The translations under genes and the position numbers were made by a program. A stretch of 64,000 bases of DNA from Allolobophora icterica. Taxonomy: Eukaryota > Annelida > Clitellata > Crassiclitellata > Lumbricidae. The stretch lies in NCBI GenBank assembly GCA_963556255.1, contig OY744614.1:1212747-1276746 (forward strand), read 5' to 3'. The notes under the pieces are model-generated. The model worked only from the letters and a program-made list of their open reading frames with translations. It was not told the origin of the DNA and ran no database searches. Positions within the stretch are counted from its first letter, which is position 1; each line of letters opens with the position of its first letter. Positions 11,495 to 23,160 of this stretch are shown here, piece by piece.

Positions 11495-11675
11495 CAACTT
11501 ATACTTGTGAACAGTTCTTCTCAAAGATGCATAAACTAACAAAATGCAAAAACAGCTGCAGACTAACAGACAATAATCTTTCCAATGAACTTTGACTTGC
11601 CACTCCGAACATTAAAGCAAACATTCCGGATTTGTGCCGTGAAAAGAAGTGTCAGATCTCACATTAGTAATTAAA
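11495..11675 (+). pseudogene. hAT transposase C-terminal dimerisation domain relic
   Basis: A plus-strand reading gives TYTCEQFFSKMHKLTK, then SCRLTDNNLSNEL, an in-frame stop, LATPNIKANIPDL and KKCQISH. This pattern is that of the C-terminal dimerisation region of hAT transposases and their domesticated relatives. Together with the end at 11104 it is the remnant of one decayed hAT copy. Confidence 0.65.
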
Positions 11676-11869
11676 TATAGCACACCAAGCAAATGGATAC
11701 ATTGTACAGACTAACAGTTTTATATATTTTAGAAACCGAAGAAACTTAAAACATATTTCGTTTTTTATTGTAGTGCAGGACTGTAGGTATTAGATAATTA
11801 TGTTTAAAAATTATCTTCATTTTTACTTTAAACTTTAAACACCTTAAAACTTATTCTCTTCTTAAATAC

Positions 11870-12816
11870 ATCTTTATGCAGACGACGACCAAGCGCTCGT
11901 TCATGGCACTCCCTCTGCACAGCTTGCATTAACTGGAGGCATTGATGCTCTCTCACGTGATTTACACCTTTGGCTGTCTTCTAATCGTCTCTCTTTGAAC
12001 CCAACTAAGACGTAGCTTATATGGTTTGGTACTCGTCAACAGCTCCTCAAACTAGACTTCCCGCTTCTTGCTGAGAAATTCCCGTCATTCACTTTTCTCT
12101 CTAGTGTCCGTGACCTTGGTGTTGTCCTTGACAGTACGCTCACCTTTTCTGAACACATTGCTAATCCTACCCGTTCTTCTTACTTTCACCTGAGACGGCT
12201 TAGAGCAATCCGACGCTCTGTCTCCTCCTCTGTTTTTACCACTACCATTCATGCCTTCATCTGCTCCAGAATTGACTACTGTAATTCTCTTTTGATTGGA
12301 CTGCCAAAAGTCCGTCTCCCCCCCTCCAGACTGTTTTAAATGCTGCAGCCAGATTAATAGCCCGACTTCCTCGCTGGTCTCGTATTTCCTCTTTCATGTT
12401 CGATCATCTTCATCGGCTTCCCCTTACTGCTCGGATTCAGCTTAAGGTTTTCACTTTAGTCCTTCGGTCCTGTACAGGCTTAGCACCCAAGTACCTCTGT
12501 GACCTTGTTCGTCTGCCAGTTTCAGCTACTTCCCTCCGTCCATTGCGATCGCTTAATCGACATGATCTTCTTGTACCACGAGTCAGGACCTCTATGGCCA
12601 AAACTCGAGCCTTTTCTTGCATTGGTCCTGCTCTATGGAATCAACTCCCTTCATTGACACGTGCCTCTTTATTAGCTAGTGACTCAAGTGCCTCGTTCCG
12701 CTGTCTTAAAACCACTTTCTATTCACTGGGTCTTTGGCACTGGGAGCGCCTCTGATTAGCGAACACTGTGAGAGGCGCTTTGTAAATGTCTAGATACAAT
12801 ACAATACAATACAATA
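11870..12816 (+). pseudogene. CR1/L2-like LINE, 3' half (family with ATACA tail), copy b
   Basis: Starts at the active-site box YADDD (11875-11889), has LIWFGTRQQLLKL preceded by an in-frame stop at 12014, then DLGVVLDSTLTFSEH, FHLRRLRAIRRSVSS, CSRIDYCNSLLIGLPK and the C-terminal ALWNQLPSL. A 1-bp deletion in the C-run near 12320 shifts the frame into a stop; the rest is readable at 12396-12755. The 3' end is GCGCTTTGTAAATG plus an ATACA repeat tail. The same C-run frameshift is in copy d at 50.6 kb. Confidence 0.85.
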
Positions 12817-13052
12817 CTGTATATCGAATGATGCTATATCGACTGCTTTAATCAAATTGCATTACTACCCAGGTGGCCCTGGTAGCGCGGTCTACGACTC
12901 CTTTTGGGTCTGCTGTGTAGCCAGATTATGTTAACTGATTATAGGCATTATATGTTTTTTAAGCTTGCAATGTTTGGTTACCGAAATATGATTCATTACG
13001 ATACAAAACAAATTATTATTCTTATACACTTCATGCCTTGACATTTCTTTCT
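12817..13052. other. No recognisable feature
   Basis: AT-rich sequence between a LINE tail and the piggyBac boundary. Confidence 0.4.
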
Positions 13053-13412
13053 TTAACCCTCGTAGTATGTCGCTAAATTAGTCACACTTAGGGTGTTGGG
13101 GTCCATATGGACCCCAATGTTAAACCAAAGGATTACTGGTAAAACGCTATGTAGTAGCAGTAGTATGTGTGGTCATATTATACTATTTTGCTTTGTAATA
13201 AAAAGGTGGCAGTTGTTATGACTTTATTGTGTGATAAAAACTGAAAAAGGAAAAAGGAGGGGAAAAGGGAGAAAAGCAAGAAAGCAGGGAATTGACTAAA
13301 ATTTCCAACTTGTTGTTGCATCTTCGTAATTTTTTTCTGCTGTCATCGTTGTATCTTAGTAATATTAGAATATCTGCTGAAGATAGCAGTCCAGTTTACT
13401 ACTTATGACTAC

Positions 13413-13655
13413 TTAATTTGTTCCTGAGCTTATACGTGCAACTACAATAGGCACAAAAAGCTTTATACTGTTTTTCATGATAGGCCAACAAATACTAAAC
13501 TCTAGTACAAACGCAGCTGACACGTTGTTTACATTATTTTTCGCATGATGTGCACACCACATTACTGTGTCCATCACACACAAATGATCTACATCGGCCA
13601 AAAACAGTCCGTATTCTTCACGTGTGCATAATTTGCACCTTCCACTTCCTTAGAG
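13413..13655 (-). pseudogene. piggyBac C-terminal cysteine-rich domain relic
   Basis: The minus strand reads GSGRCKLCTREEYG, then in another frame VCDGHSNVVCTSCEK. CxxC clusters at this position, close to the end of the element, fit the C-terminal cysteine-rich domain that piggyBac transposases use to bind their ends. At least one frameshift separates the clusters. Confidence 0.45.
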
Positions 13656-14102
13656 GTCTGGAGTGATGTTGGTTGCTATCTATATTATCATTGCCTACTG
13701 ACATGTGGATTTTTTCAAACAAATTCTTTCTGCTGCATCATTGTTTGAAAGACATTTTCCATGATGGGGATTCTCGCTGTCTCTGACCAACTGAAAGATA
13801 TTTTACTGCAAGCCTCGATCGCATTTTGTTGTTACACAAGATACATTCCCAGTTCTTTCAGGAATATGCAGTTGGGCCAGGAACCTGTTTCAAAACATTT
13901 AGGAAACCCTGCTCTCCCGTAGCATTGGGTGAGTTTTATAGCCAATCATCACTACCATTTTGTCTTCACACAGTTGTGATTCTTCGGAAGCTGACTGATC
14001 TGCTATCTTGTAACGTGCGTTACTATCTTAATTACTGTCACTATCCGAGTAATCAAATTCTTCAGAGTCATTCTGTAGAAAATAAGAGTCGTCATCACTG
14101 CC

Positions 14103-14590
14103 AGTAACTCAACTGCTCGACTCGTCGGGCGTAGGCTATCTCCAAACAAGGTTTCTGTCTTTGCCTATATGCGCGATGTGTTGCGCTGGCTCCCTATTGC
14201 CTAGCGTACAGTATCTCCTATCGGAGCGATGCTTTTAGTCTCTCGCTGTCTTCTTTGCTTTGCCCCATCTTACCTACGCGACCTTTGCCGTCCAGCAGGT
14301 GAGCGAAGACGTATCGCGTTAGGTACATCTCTGTGCGACCAGAGGGGAGCTCTTGGTTCCTCGTGCTCGTTCGTTTACTAGGCAGCTCCGGGCTTTCTCG
14401 GTTGTGGGTCACTCCTCTTGGAATGGGCTCCTGCTGGAACTACGCCTACTACCTCTGAGCAATTTGCCTGCGTTACATAAATCACTCCAAGACTTTCTTT
14501 TTCAGCCGTGGCTGGCGGTTAGCGCTCCTCAGTAGGTTACCTGAAGGGGCGCTATATAAATTCTCAGAATGAATAAATGAATGAATAAAT
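14103..14590 (+). pseudogene. LINE 3' end (family with TGAA tail) inside PB3
   Basis: A reading gives VLRWLPIA, LLVSRCLLCFAPSYLRDLC and a 3' end GGCGCTATATAAATTCTCAG followed by TGAATAAA/TGAATGAA repeats. Several stops are present. It belongs with the fragments at 35.1 and 51.85-52.38 kb. Its presence inside PB3 dates it after PB3 insertion. Confidence 0.65.
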
Positions 14591-15117
14591 GAACAAATAT
14601 ATTGCATATAAACTTTACATAGACTAAACCAATGACACTGCAATGTAAAATCGTGGATTAAATTGTCAAAATTAAATGTGTGCGTTGTCCTCAAATGAAT
14701 TATTACCATTGGGGTCCATTTGGACCCCTACACCTCAAGTGTATAATTGCCTCATACCAGGCCCCACAAGTGGTGTGGAATTTTCTTTTTCGCAAGGATT
14801 ATTCCTTGCCATAAATGAGGAAAAGTCATAAAATTTCAGTTTCTTAAGTGCATGGCATCCCTGCATTTTATTTTATTGAAAAGGTGCTTGGGGTCCATAT
14901 GGACCCAACATACTACGAGGGTTAAAATAAAATCCGAAGATACCAGAATTCAAAGAAGCCTTATTTTGTGTTTAACAACAACTTCTCGACCTCCGTTCAG
15001 TCGACGACGACCTTAACATTGTCACCATCATCAGTACATTATTCTTCATGACATCTCGGACATTCTCATGACACCTTAAGGATGCAGAGGGCGTAAATCG
15101 ACTGCCTCAAACAAGAC

Positions 15118-16165
15118 ACTCCTAACTTCGAAGTTAGGTGGAGGGATGCCAAATTGTGACAAGTAGTGATGTAAGAATGCAGTTAAACAGTAGTAGGGAG
15201 AAGAATGTAAAAAAAAGTTCAGATCAATTGCTGTCCGTTTTGTTCCATACACAAATGTTCTTATATATTCAGTCTAGTTGGATGGATGGATGGATGGATG
15301 GATGGATGGATGGATGGATGGAAGGATGGATGGAGGGAGGGATAGATGGACCGAGGGCAGGAGGGATGTATGGATGGACGGATGGATGAATGGGTGGGTG
15401 GGTGGATGGATGGATGGGTGGGTGGATGGGTGGATGGGTGGGTGGGTGGATGGGTGGGTGGGTGGGTGGGTGGGTGGGTGGATGATGGATGGATGGATGG
15501 ATGGATGGATGGATGGATGGATGGATGGATGGATGTATGGATGGATGGATGGACGGACGGACGGACGGACGGACGGATGGATGGATGTATGGATGGATGG
15601 ATGGATGGATGGATGGATGGATGGATGGATGATAAGTGGATGGATGGATGGATGGATGGATGGATGGATGGACGGACGGACGGACGGACGGACGGACGGA
15701 CGGACGGACGGACGGACGGACGGACGGACGGACGGACGGACGGACGGACGTATGGATGGATGGATGGATGGATGGATGGATGGATGGATGGATGGATGGA
15801 TGGATGGATGGATGGATGGATGGATGGATGGATGGATGGACGGACGGACGGACGGACGGATGGATGGATGTATGGATGGATGGATGGATGGATGGATGGA
15901 TGGATGGATGGATGATAAGTGGATGGATGGATGGATGGATGGATGGATGGACGGACGGACGGACGGACGGACGGACGGACGGACGGATGTATGGATGGAT
16001 GGATGGATGGATGGATGGATGGATGGATGGATGGATGGATGGATGGATGGTAAGTGGATGGATGGATGGATGGATGGATGGATGGATGGATGGATGGATG
16101 GATGGATGGATGGATCTAGGAAACAGACGCTTGGTTTCTTCCATCGTCGTAAAGCAAGCGCTCAG
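15118..16165 (+). repeat. TGGA-microsatellite repeat family (copy 3) with 840-bp satellite
   Basis: The same 5' block as at 498-600, then a TGGA/CGGA array at about 15278-16113, then TCTAGGAAACAGACGC and TTGGTTTCTTCCATC. Inside the array GGAT and GGAC runs alternate, and the interruption GATAAGT at about 15630 recurs at about 15914, which indicates duplication of a block of about 284 bp. The long ORFs in all frames here are artefacts. Confidence 0.85.
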
Positions 16166-16374
16166 CTGCTACATCCGGAAACCTTCCAGAACCTTCGAGG
16201 TGATCAATCTGAAGATCTTCATACAGGAACCTCCTTCGATCGTCTTGTGACCTGCACTGCTCAGTCATTAAGAATAGGCAGTTGAAAAGAAATTTTATTC
16301 ACATATCACAAAGGCACACATACATACACCAGGGAAGACCAATTTACAGCGTTTACTTATTCAACCACCGGCTT
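16166..16374. other. No recognisable feature
   Basis: Sequence between the satellite and the 18-bp minisatellite; a short CACATA-type stretch at about 16300-16330. Confidence 0.4.
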
Positions 16375-16700
16375 TAATCTGAATCACAGTTAATCTGAAT
16401 CCCAACGTTGACCTGAATCAAAAAGTCAATCTGAATCACAACGTTAACATGAATCACAACCTTAATCTGAATCACAAATTTGATATGACTCACAACGTTA
16501 AATCTGAATCACAACGTTGATCTGAATCACAATTTTAATCTGAATCGATCACAACGTTGATCTGATTCACCACGTTGATCTGAATCGCAACGTTAATCTG
16601 AATCACAACGTTGAACTGAATCACAGCGTTAATCTGAATCACAACGTTGATCTGAATCACAACGTTGATCTGAATCACAACGTTGATCGCAATCACACGG
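16375..16700. repeat. 18-bp minisatellite
   Basis: About 17 imperfect units of the type ATCTGAATCACAACGTTG. Because 18 is a multiple of three, the minus strand reads a hexapeptide repeat (NVVIQI); this is a by-product of the period, not evidence for a gene. Confidence 0.9.
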
Positions 16701-16854
16701 AAGCTGCCTCTATTCTGGGAGGTCGATGACGCGCGAAATTGAAATTGTCGTCTGATTGGCAAGTGTATTTGCGTCACAATGACGTCACAGTGACTCAGCG
16801 TGTTGTTTTAAGCGCCGTTACGCACAAGTTGTAGCAATCTAGTCATACGGTATC

Positions 16855-16995
16855 ATTATTATGAAAATTATTATTATTATTTAACGCCCAATGTAAAAAG
16901 AATCCTTAGGCTCTTAGAAACAATCCCTTAATACGTCCCCAACCTGGAGTTAGCTGTCCTCGTCCTCGGTGAGTTGCGTAAATGTGCCTCTGAAT
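16855..16995 (-). mobile_element. 3' end of the R4/Dong-like LINE, short copy
   Basis: Matches 1519-1630 closely: GTAAAAAGAATCC, AGGCTCTTAGA, GGAGTTAG, TCCTCGTCC and GTGCCTCTGAA, with an AAT tail on the element's strand. It covers only the last codons of the ORF and the 3' UTR, so it is a severely 5'-truncated copy. Confidence 0.75.
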
Positions 16996-16999
16996 TCTT

Positions 17000-17290
17000 C
17001 TCGATGTCCGTTCAGTTGACGAGGACCTTATCTTTCACCTTATGGGGACTCGTGTGAGTAATCTGTCCATTAAATGCGATTGACAGGCATTTATAACTGG
17101 GAATATGAGCGTTTAAAAGGTGTCTAAACTGGAGTAGGGACTTTTCTGTATTAATGTCAAATGTAATGACGACATCTCGTTACTGCTAGGATTGTTGACG
17201 GAAACACTACTGAAACTCAAAGCAATAGCTATGTAACGGATCAAACGATCGGTAAATAAAGTATGTGGCTTTGATGGCGGAGTTTTACTA
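17000..17290 (+). repeat. Module A, forward
   Basis: Two partial A units (17005-17050 with ATGTCCGTTCAGTTGACGAG; 17110-17215 with AAAAGGTGTCTAAACTGGAG and AATGACGACATCTCG). Confidence 0.65.
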
Positions 17291-17374
17291 AGGTGTGTAT
17301 TACTGCAATTGTGGATTTCATTCTTTTATTCATCCTTCATTCATTCATGGATATTCATTGGGTCAGAGTTAAAT

Positions 17375-18417
17375 TTGCGGTGCCACAGGGCTCTGTCTTA
17401 GGCCCTCTCCTTTACCTCATATACACGGCTGACATTTCCGCTATATTTGCTAAGCACTTATCAACTGGTCATCTTTATGCAGATGATGCCCAAGCGCTCG
17501 TTCATGGCACTCCCTCTACACAGCTTGCATTAACTGGACGTATTGATGCTCTCTCACGTGATTTACACCTTTGGCTGTCTTCTAATCGTCTTTCTTTGAA
17601 CCCAACTAAGACGCAGCTTATATGGTTTGGTACTCGTCAGCAGCTCCTCAAACTAGACTTCCCACTTCTTGCTGAGAAATTCCCGTCATTCACTTTTCTC
17701 TCTATAGTGTCCGTGACCTTGGTGTTGTCCTTGACAGTAAGCTCACCTTTTCTGAACACATTGCTAATCTTACCCGTTCTTCTTACTTTCACTTGAGACG
17801 GCTTAGAGCAATCCGACGCTCTGTCTCCTCCTCCGTTTTTACCACTATCATCCACGCCTTCATCTGCTCCAGAATTGACTACTGTAATTCTGTTTTGATT
17901 GGGCTGCCAAAAGTCCGTCTTTCCCCCCTCCAGACTGTATTAAATGCTGCAGCCAGATTAATAGCCCGACTTCCTCGTTGGCCTCATCTTTCTTCTTTCA
18001 TGTTCGATCATCTTCATTGGCTGCCCCTTACTGCTCGGATTGAGCTGAAGGTTTTCACTTTAGTCCTTCGGTCCTGTACAGGCTTAGCACCCAAGTACCT
18101 CTGTGACATTGTTCGTCTGCCAATTTCAGCTACTTCCCTCCGTCCATTGCGATCGCTTAATCGACATGATCTTCTTGTACCACGAGTCAGGACCTCTATG
18201 GCCAAAACTCGAGCCTTTTCTTGCATTGGTCCTGCTCTATGGAATCAACTCCCTTCATTGACACGTGCCTCTTTATTAGCTGGTGGCCCAAGTGCCTCGT
18301 TCTGCTGTCTTAAAACCTCTTTCTATTCACTGGGTCTTTCGCACTGGGAGCGCCTCTGATTAGCGAATACTGTGAGAGGCGCTTTATAAATGTTTAGATA
18401 CAATACAATACAATATA
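17375..18417 (+). pseudogene. CR1/L2-like LINE reverse transcriptase to 3' tail, copy c
   Basis: The longest copy of this family. Motifs in order are AVPQGSVLGPLLYLIY (RT motif before the active site), YADD at 17476-17487, SSNRLSLNPTKTQLIWFGT, then a 2-bp insertion near 17704 that breaks the frame, FHLRRLRAIRRS, SPLQTVLNAAARLIARLP, WLPLTARIELKV and ALWNQLPSLTRAS. The second open part is 17793-18359. The C-run near 17925 keeps the frame, unlike copies b and d. The 3' end is GCGCTTTATAAATG plus ATACA repeats. The 5' end is truncated, so the endonuclease and ORF1 are absent. Confidence 0.88.
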
Positions 18418-19066
18418 TAGCGCCTCTTCAAGAGAACTACTCAGAGGCGCTTCCGACTCCAGCACGGTAAAAAAAAGAACAGTTTTCAAGCGGTCATAGA
18501 AAGTGTCAGAGGAAGACATAGGAAGTAAGCGCAGTTCAGGAAAGAGGCCACTGAGAAGGCGCGAGTTTGCATAATTGCAGTACAGGCAAACGGTACTGAG
18601 ACCACCCCCTTCCGCCGAGCGGAGAATGCGAGCAGTCCGAGAGGCCGAGACAGGCTTGAAGAGGTCTAGCAACTAAAATGGTGTGAAACCCAGCTGACAC
18701 CGCCAACCCAGGGAGGCGATCCTGTACTCTATGCGCTGTCGGACAGGGAGCCAAAGCAGGACCTCCAACATATAGTTTGATACATGGCCAAAATAGGGTA
18801 TTTGGCCAATAAGGCGCGCAGCAGAGCGCAAGATGCGGTCAAGGTAATTTAGTCGTGCAGATGGGAGACCAGAGTAAAGGGAGAGGCAATAGTCGAAACG
18901 AGATGTGACAAAAGAATACAGAAGAATTGTTGTAGCTCCTGTTGACAGACACCGAGCGACAGTGCGAAGCTGACGCATTTGGTAAAGGCAGTCGAGGCTA
19001 AGGCGATGAAGGTGTGGCGTAAAGGTTAGTTCCTGGTCGAATAGAATATGCCAGTGTAGCATTGTT
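18418..19066 (-). pseudogene. Second CR1/L2-like LINE 3' fragment, tail to tail with copy c
   Basis: Minus-strand reading gives LTFTPHLHRLSLDCLYQMRQ, SRFDYCLSLYSGLPSARL, LDRILRSAARLIGQIP and WLPVRQRIEYRIASL, then a stop at about 18673 and a further open part (18394-18672). It is clearly a different family from copy c, yet it ends in the same TGTAT/ATACA tail, shared between the two elements at about 18400-18418. Confidence 0.8.
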
Positions 19067-20262
19067 TAGTACTTACTGACATCTCGTGGATGTCAGTTTC
19101 GTTGACCTCGACCTTAGGCTTCATGACCCTCGTGATTACTTTAAACACGATTGCTGGATATAGCTAATAATTCTGGGTTTTATGCAGTATTGTATATTGA
19201 AACTTTGGTCGAAAATTTGGCGATCGATCGCGATTTGCGAACATCTATAAATGGGGAATAAATCGTTTTAAACCGTAATCGTAAACTCAAAATTTCCAAA
19301 GAGCAACTCGAAAGGTAAAATCAAGGTACAGCTTATTCACAAGCCATGAATATCGAGAACGCGATTGGTAAATGTGTATGACTGTAATCGTTGATTTTAT
19401 GTAACAGGATTTTAGTTTTCACCGACATCTTGTGAAAATCAGTTATATTGAATTCGACCTTACGCTTCACATGGCAGGGTAATGGACAGATAATTTAGCG
19501 ATGGAACGCGATTGGCGATTATGTAGCTGGGAAAAAAAACGGTTTAAAGGTGTCTAGCTACGGTCGTAGATTTCATGCAACATTATTCAGGATTTAGCTA
19601 CACCTTTTAGGTTAACGTCGGCCTTACCCTAGAATAGTAGATACAGGAGGCGGAACTAGGCCTAGGGATTTCATGGATCACGAGTTTAGCGATAACTTAT
19701 GGCAACAAAGGTCGTTGATGTCCACAGGAATTATTTTGGCATATTGAACGCGATTGGTTAATATGTAACTGAGAATGGCGGCTTTTAAAAGTTGTCTGAC
19801 CAGATGTTTTTTAGTCTAGCGATTGAACGCGATTGGTAGTGAAACGTGGATGCCATGAAGCAGTATTTAGCGTTAAATGACATCTTGCGGTTGTCAGTAA
19901 CTACGTAATCATAGAAAATATGTCGATAGATGCATATATTCCGAATTTAACAACATCTTATGACAGCAAAGGACGTTGACATCGACGGAAATTATTTTGG
20001 CATACTCCAGCTCTCTTTTAGTGTTTAGCGACATGACTGTTGTGGATGTCAGTTACGTCGACCTTTGCTCTTGTTGACGGGATTAAGGTTAACCTAGCGA
20101 TTGTACGGGCATATGTATTTGTGAAATTCAGCGTTTAAAAGGTGTCTAATTGGTAATCGTGGATTTTACGCGGCAGTAATTAGTGTTTAGCGACATCTCG
20201 TGGATATCAATTGCGCGAACGGCGATCTTCCTTTCAGAAATGGCTGAGAGATAGGCGATTTA
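19067..20262 (+). repeat. Forward array of about six degenerate module A units
   Basis: Repeated GACATC-TTGTGG-type cores at about 19078, 19411, 19870, 20025 and 20186 with accompanying CGATTG-ACGCGATTGG and AAAAGGTGTCTAA pieces. Spacing is about 160 bp or a multiple. No coding region. Confidence 0.7.
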
Positions 20263-20990
20263 CTAACTAGAGCTATCACTTTGGTCTTGCGCGCATATTT
20301 AGCTGAATATAGCCGTTTCTGAGAAATTCAGCCAAAGCCGTTTTGTAGGTGTTTGCTAGATTTATTAAAACTGCACATCCCTAAAACAGGTGTTCAGCTA
20401 TAGCGTCTGTTAATGGCGAAGAAAATGACTGTCCAAAATCGCCAGTATCTCCGCCATCTCTTATCCGATTTGGACGATCTCTCTTTTGGATTATAGGCCT
20501 TGAATAGGGCTATCTCTTTGGTGTTGCACATATTTAGCTGGTTATAGCCGTGTTTAGACATTTCGCAGAAACCATTTTTCGCAAAATTACTCAAAAACGG
20601 CTGTAATTGGCAGAATATACGCGAGGATCAAAGAGATAGCTCTGGTCGAGTCCTACAGGCGATTAAAAAAGTCATTATTCCGCCATGTTGAATTCAAGAT
20701 GGCGGCTAAGCTGTCAATAAGCGAGTCATGTGACCAATTTTGTTGACACGCTGTGACCGCCGCTTATATAATAATAACCCTGTGCGGTCAAACTGAGGGT
20801 ACATTGGAGTGCAGCACACGAAACATGAGCTAGCTCCGTGACCAGGTATAACCGATGGATTCCCATCCAAGCATGGTTGACAGAATGATATCACTGGTCA
20901 GTTGAAGTTCCAGAATATAAAAAGGCAAGAGGAGGGAGACAGACAGACAGGCAGACAGAAAGTGTGTTTGTCCATACGTAAGCGGCCAAT
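20263..20990. repeat. Inverted AGAGCTATC repeat and unassigned sequence
   Basis: AGAGCTATCACTTTGGTCTT at about 20269 is inverted at about 20622-20652 (CAAAGAGATAGCTCTGG), with a third forward half-copy at about 20509 (GGGCTATCTCTTTGGTGTTG). TTAGCTG-TATAGCCGT is repeated inside. From 20700 to 20990 I see only a short CAGA run. Confidence 0.5.
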
Positions 20991-21059
20991 TTTAGACGCA
21001 CCCATTAACTGCATGATTATATACTGCTAATAATATTTCGTTACTCAGTTTGATGGCAT

Positions 21060-21490
21060 GTGAGCTGCTCTGTTGTCGTAACGCAGATATTGATAAACGT
21101 CGACCTCCACTTCCGTCTAGGCTTTGGACTGACACCACCCGAATATGCGGCTTGAATTTTATGTAGTAGTATTTAGTTTTTAGTGACATCCTGTGGATAT
21201 CGGTTACGCTGAACTTACACTTCCTAGTTTCAACGCGCTTGAACTCTGGTGATTGAACGCGACTGGTGGATATGTAAATAAGACTGAAAGCATTTTAGAG
21301 GTGTCTAAATGGAACCTTGAGTTTATGTCGCAATGTTTTTTGTTAAGCGACATCTTGTGGAAATCAGTTACGTTGACGACGACCTTAACCTACATACAAA
21401 TCCGCATATTCGGGTGGTGTCAGTCCAAAGCCTAGACGGAAGTGGAGTTCGACGTTTATCAATATCTGCGTTACGACACTGCCTAGTGAC
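21060..21490. repeat. Fold-back of two B modules around an A unit
   Basis: The block around 21075-21150 (CCTAGGCTTTGGACTGAC-type, read CGTCTAGGCTTTGGACTGAC) is the inverse of 21400-21485 (GTCAGTCCAAAGCCTAGACG). The arms are about 85 bp and nearly identical; the spacer of about 250 bp holds forward A sequence. Confidence 0.75.
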
Positions 21491-21654
21491 TACACATTAT
21501 ACAGAAAATCGCTGTTCGGCTTCCGTCAACGATCCTCGCAGTCACGAGATGTCGTTAGTACAATTATGGACATTGATACATGATACCCACTGCTCCAGTT
21601 AGACATCTTTTAAACGCTTCCATTCTCAGCTATAAATAATCGCTAATCGCGTTT

Positions 21655-21899
21655 AACCCTCGAGTGCCCAAGCTATTTTTTGGTACACGAAAGTTGACCT
21701 AATATTGTTTTGTTATAAACTAAAAAGTTTAGCTAATAAAATCTGCAACTACGCACCTATCTTCCGCATTGAACACTGTCAACAACTCAACATGACGTTT
21801 ACTTATTTATTAACACTAACACTGGTATTGCATATGTAGTTAGGTGCAGTCTAAATGAGAACACTGGAGCTTATTATTCTTTATGAGTTGACTAGTACA
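21655..21899. other. No recognisable gene; possible TTAACCC end
   Basis: TTAACCCTCGAGTGCCCAAG at about 21654 resembles a piggyBac left end, but no matching right end was found. The rest is AT-rich. Confidence 0.25.
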
Positions 21900-22440
21900 C
21901 ATTACATAGTCTGAAATTGAAATTGTCATTGAGGCTTGCTGGAATAATGCGTATCGTAAACTATTTGGTTTCCATAAATGGGACTCAGTACGAGAATTTA
22001 TTGTAAGTCAAGGCATTTTGGACTTTAAACCTATGAGAGTTATTGCTATGTTTAAAATACTCAAAAAAGTGCTTTGTAATGCTAATAGTACGCTCCACAT
22101 GTTGACGTTGACATTCAGTTATGGAAACGAATTCAATTATCTTGTTAATGGTCTTGGTGTTTCACTAAAGGACAATATGTCTTATATTAGCTCGCAGGTT
22201 TATAATGTTTATGCCTTTGGGGGAGTTACAGCTTGAGTTGGTTGGGTAGCCTTTGTGTTTTCTGTAGTTTCCTATTATTTTGTGTGTGTGTGTTTTTTTT
22301 ATCTCTTCGTTGTTCTAATCTTCGTGTTCCTGCTTTGAGCGAAAATAAAGTATACATATATTATTTTTACAGTTCACTTAACCTCTGTTATTGTGAAAAT
22401 GTTTGTTATAAATTTTTTTTTAAAGTTGGAAACAGTTTAA
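21900..22440 (+). pseudogene. LINE C-terminal fragment with 3' UTR
   Basis: The open frame to the stop at 22234 reads ACWNNAYRKLFGFHKWDSV and REFIVSQGILDFKPM, matching the widespread W-x-x-x-(Y/F)R-x-(I/L)FG-(Y/F)-x-(R/K)W-(E/D)SV segment after the RT domain in several invertebrate LINEs. It is 5' truncated; an AT-rich 3' UTR ends in T-rich and A-rich sequence at about 22420. Confidence 0.6.
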
Positions 22441-23160
22441 CTAATGTCGCTAAGTACTAAGCGTTGCTACATAAAATCCGCGGTTCCAGTTACACACCTT
22501 GAAAACGCTGCCATTCCTGGCTATATCTTAACTAGTGGCGTTCAATCTGTAATATGCCAAAATTAATTTCTGTCGACGTCAACAGCCTTTGTTGCTATAA
22601 GATGTCGTTAAACCCTGGATCCAATCCAATCAATAAATTGCTCAAACTGTCAATATATAAAACGTACGGTTAACCTAAACGAAACTGATATCCAAAGGAT
22701 GTCACTAAGCACTAAATACTACTAAAATTGAAGTTGCATGTTCGGGTGGTGCCAGTGTAAGTCTGGATAGAAGAGGAGGGCGACGTCAATCAATATATTC
22801 GTTAAGACACGGCGTCGTTAACTACACAATCATTATACTGAAAATCGCTCTGAGGTTACGTCAACAACCCTCGCTGTCACAAGATGTCGTTAGTACAATG
22901 GACATTAATGCATGATAACCACTGCTCCAGTTTGACACTTTTAAACACTTCCATTCCTAGCTATTAATAATCGCTAATCACGTTTAATCATTAGTTTATC
23001 ATCCAATTGGCTTCCTATGTAACTTGTAACATAGATTAAGTAAATTTACTTCGTAGCTCATAGCATTAACTCTTAGTAGTTGCGCCTAGAGTTGACTTTT
23101 TAAACTCTGACGATACTATAGAAATTGTCGTAATTACAAATACTATCAAAATTGTTTAAT
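22440..23160 (-). repeat. Modules A and B, reverse orientation
   Basis: A units at 22445-22560 and 22660-22730, B at 22740-22820 (GGGTGGTGCCAGTG, AGAGGAGGGCGACG, GACACGGCGTCG), A' at 22860-22990, then the C spacer (TAACTC, GTTGACTTT, TAGAAATTGTCGTAATTA). Confidence 0.7.

Larger units (their letters stand above)
13053..14925 (-). mobile_element. Decayed piggyBac-like transposon (PB3)
   Basis: Flanked by TTAA at 13053-13056 and 14922-14925, with 14-bp terminal inverted repeats CCCTCGTAGTATGT. Subterminal palindrome GGGGTCCATATGGACCCC is at 13098, with near-identical versions at 14711 and 14890. The interior holds a cysteine-rich transposase C-terminus relic on the minus strand near 13400-13650 and a LINE fragment insertion at 14103-14590. 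The catalytic core is gone. Confidence 0.85.

Noticed and set aside
13416..14910. PB3 as a source of active transposase
   Set aside because: Only a frameshifted cysteine-rich relic is left and a LINE fragment interrupts the body.
15269..16285. Long ORFs (up to 335 codons) through the TGGA satellite on both strands
   Set aside because: Open in several frames and both strands simply because the tetranucleotide has no stop; protein is a repeat of the period.
16375..16700. 18-bp repeats considered as a coding repeat protein
   Set aside because: Frame only follows the period; units vary freely and there is no start or flanking code.
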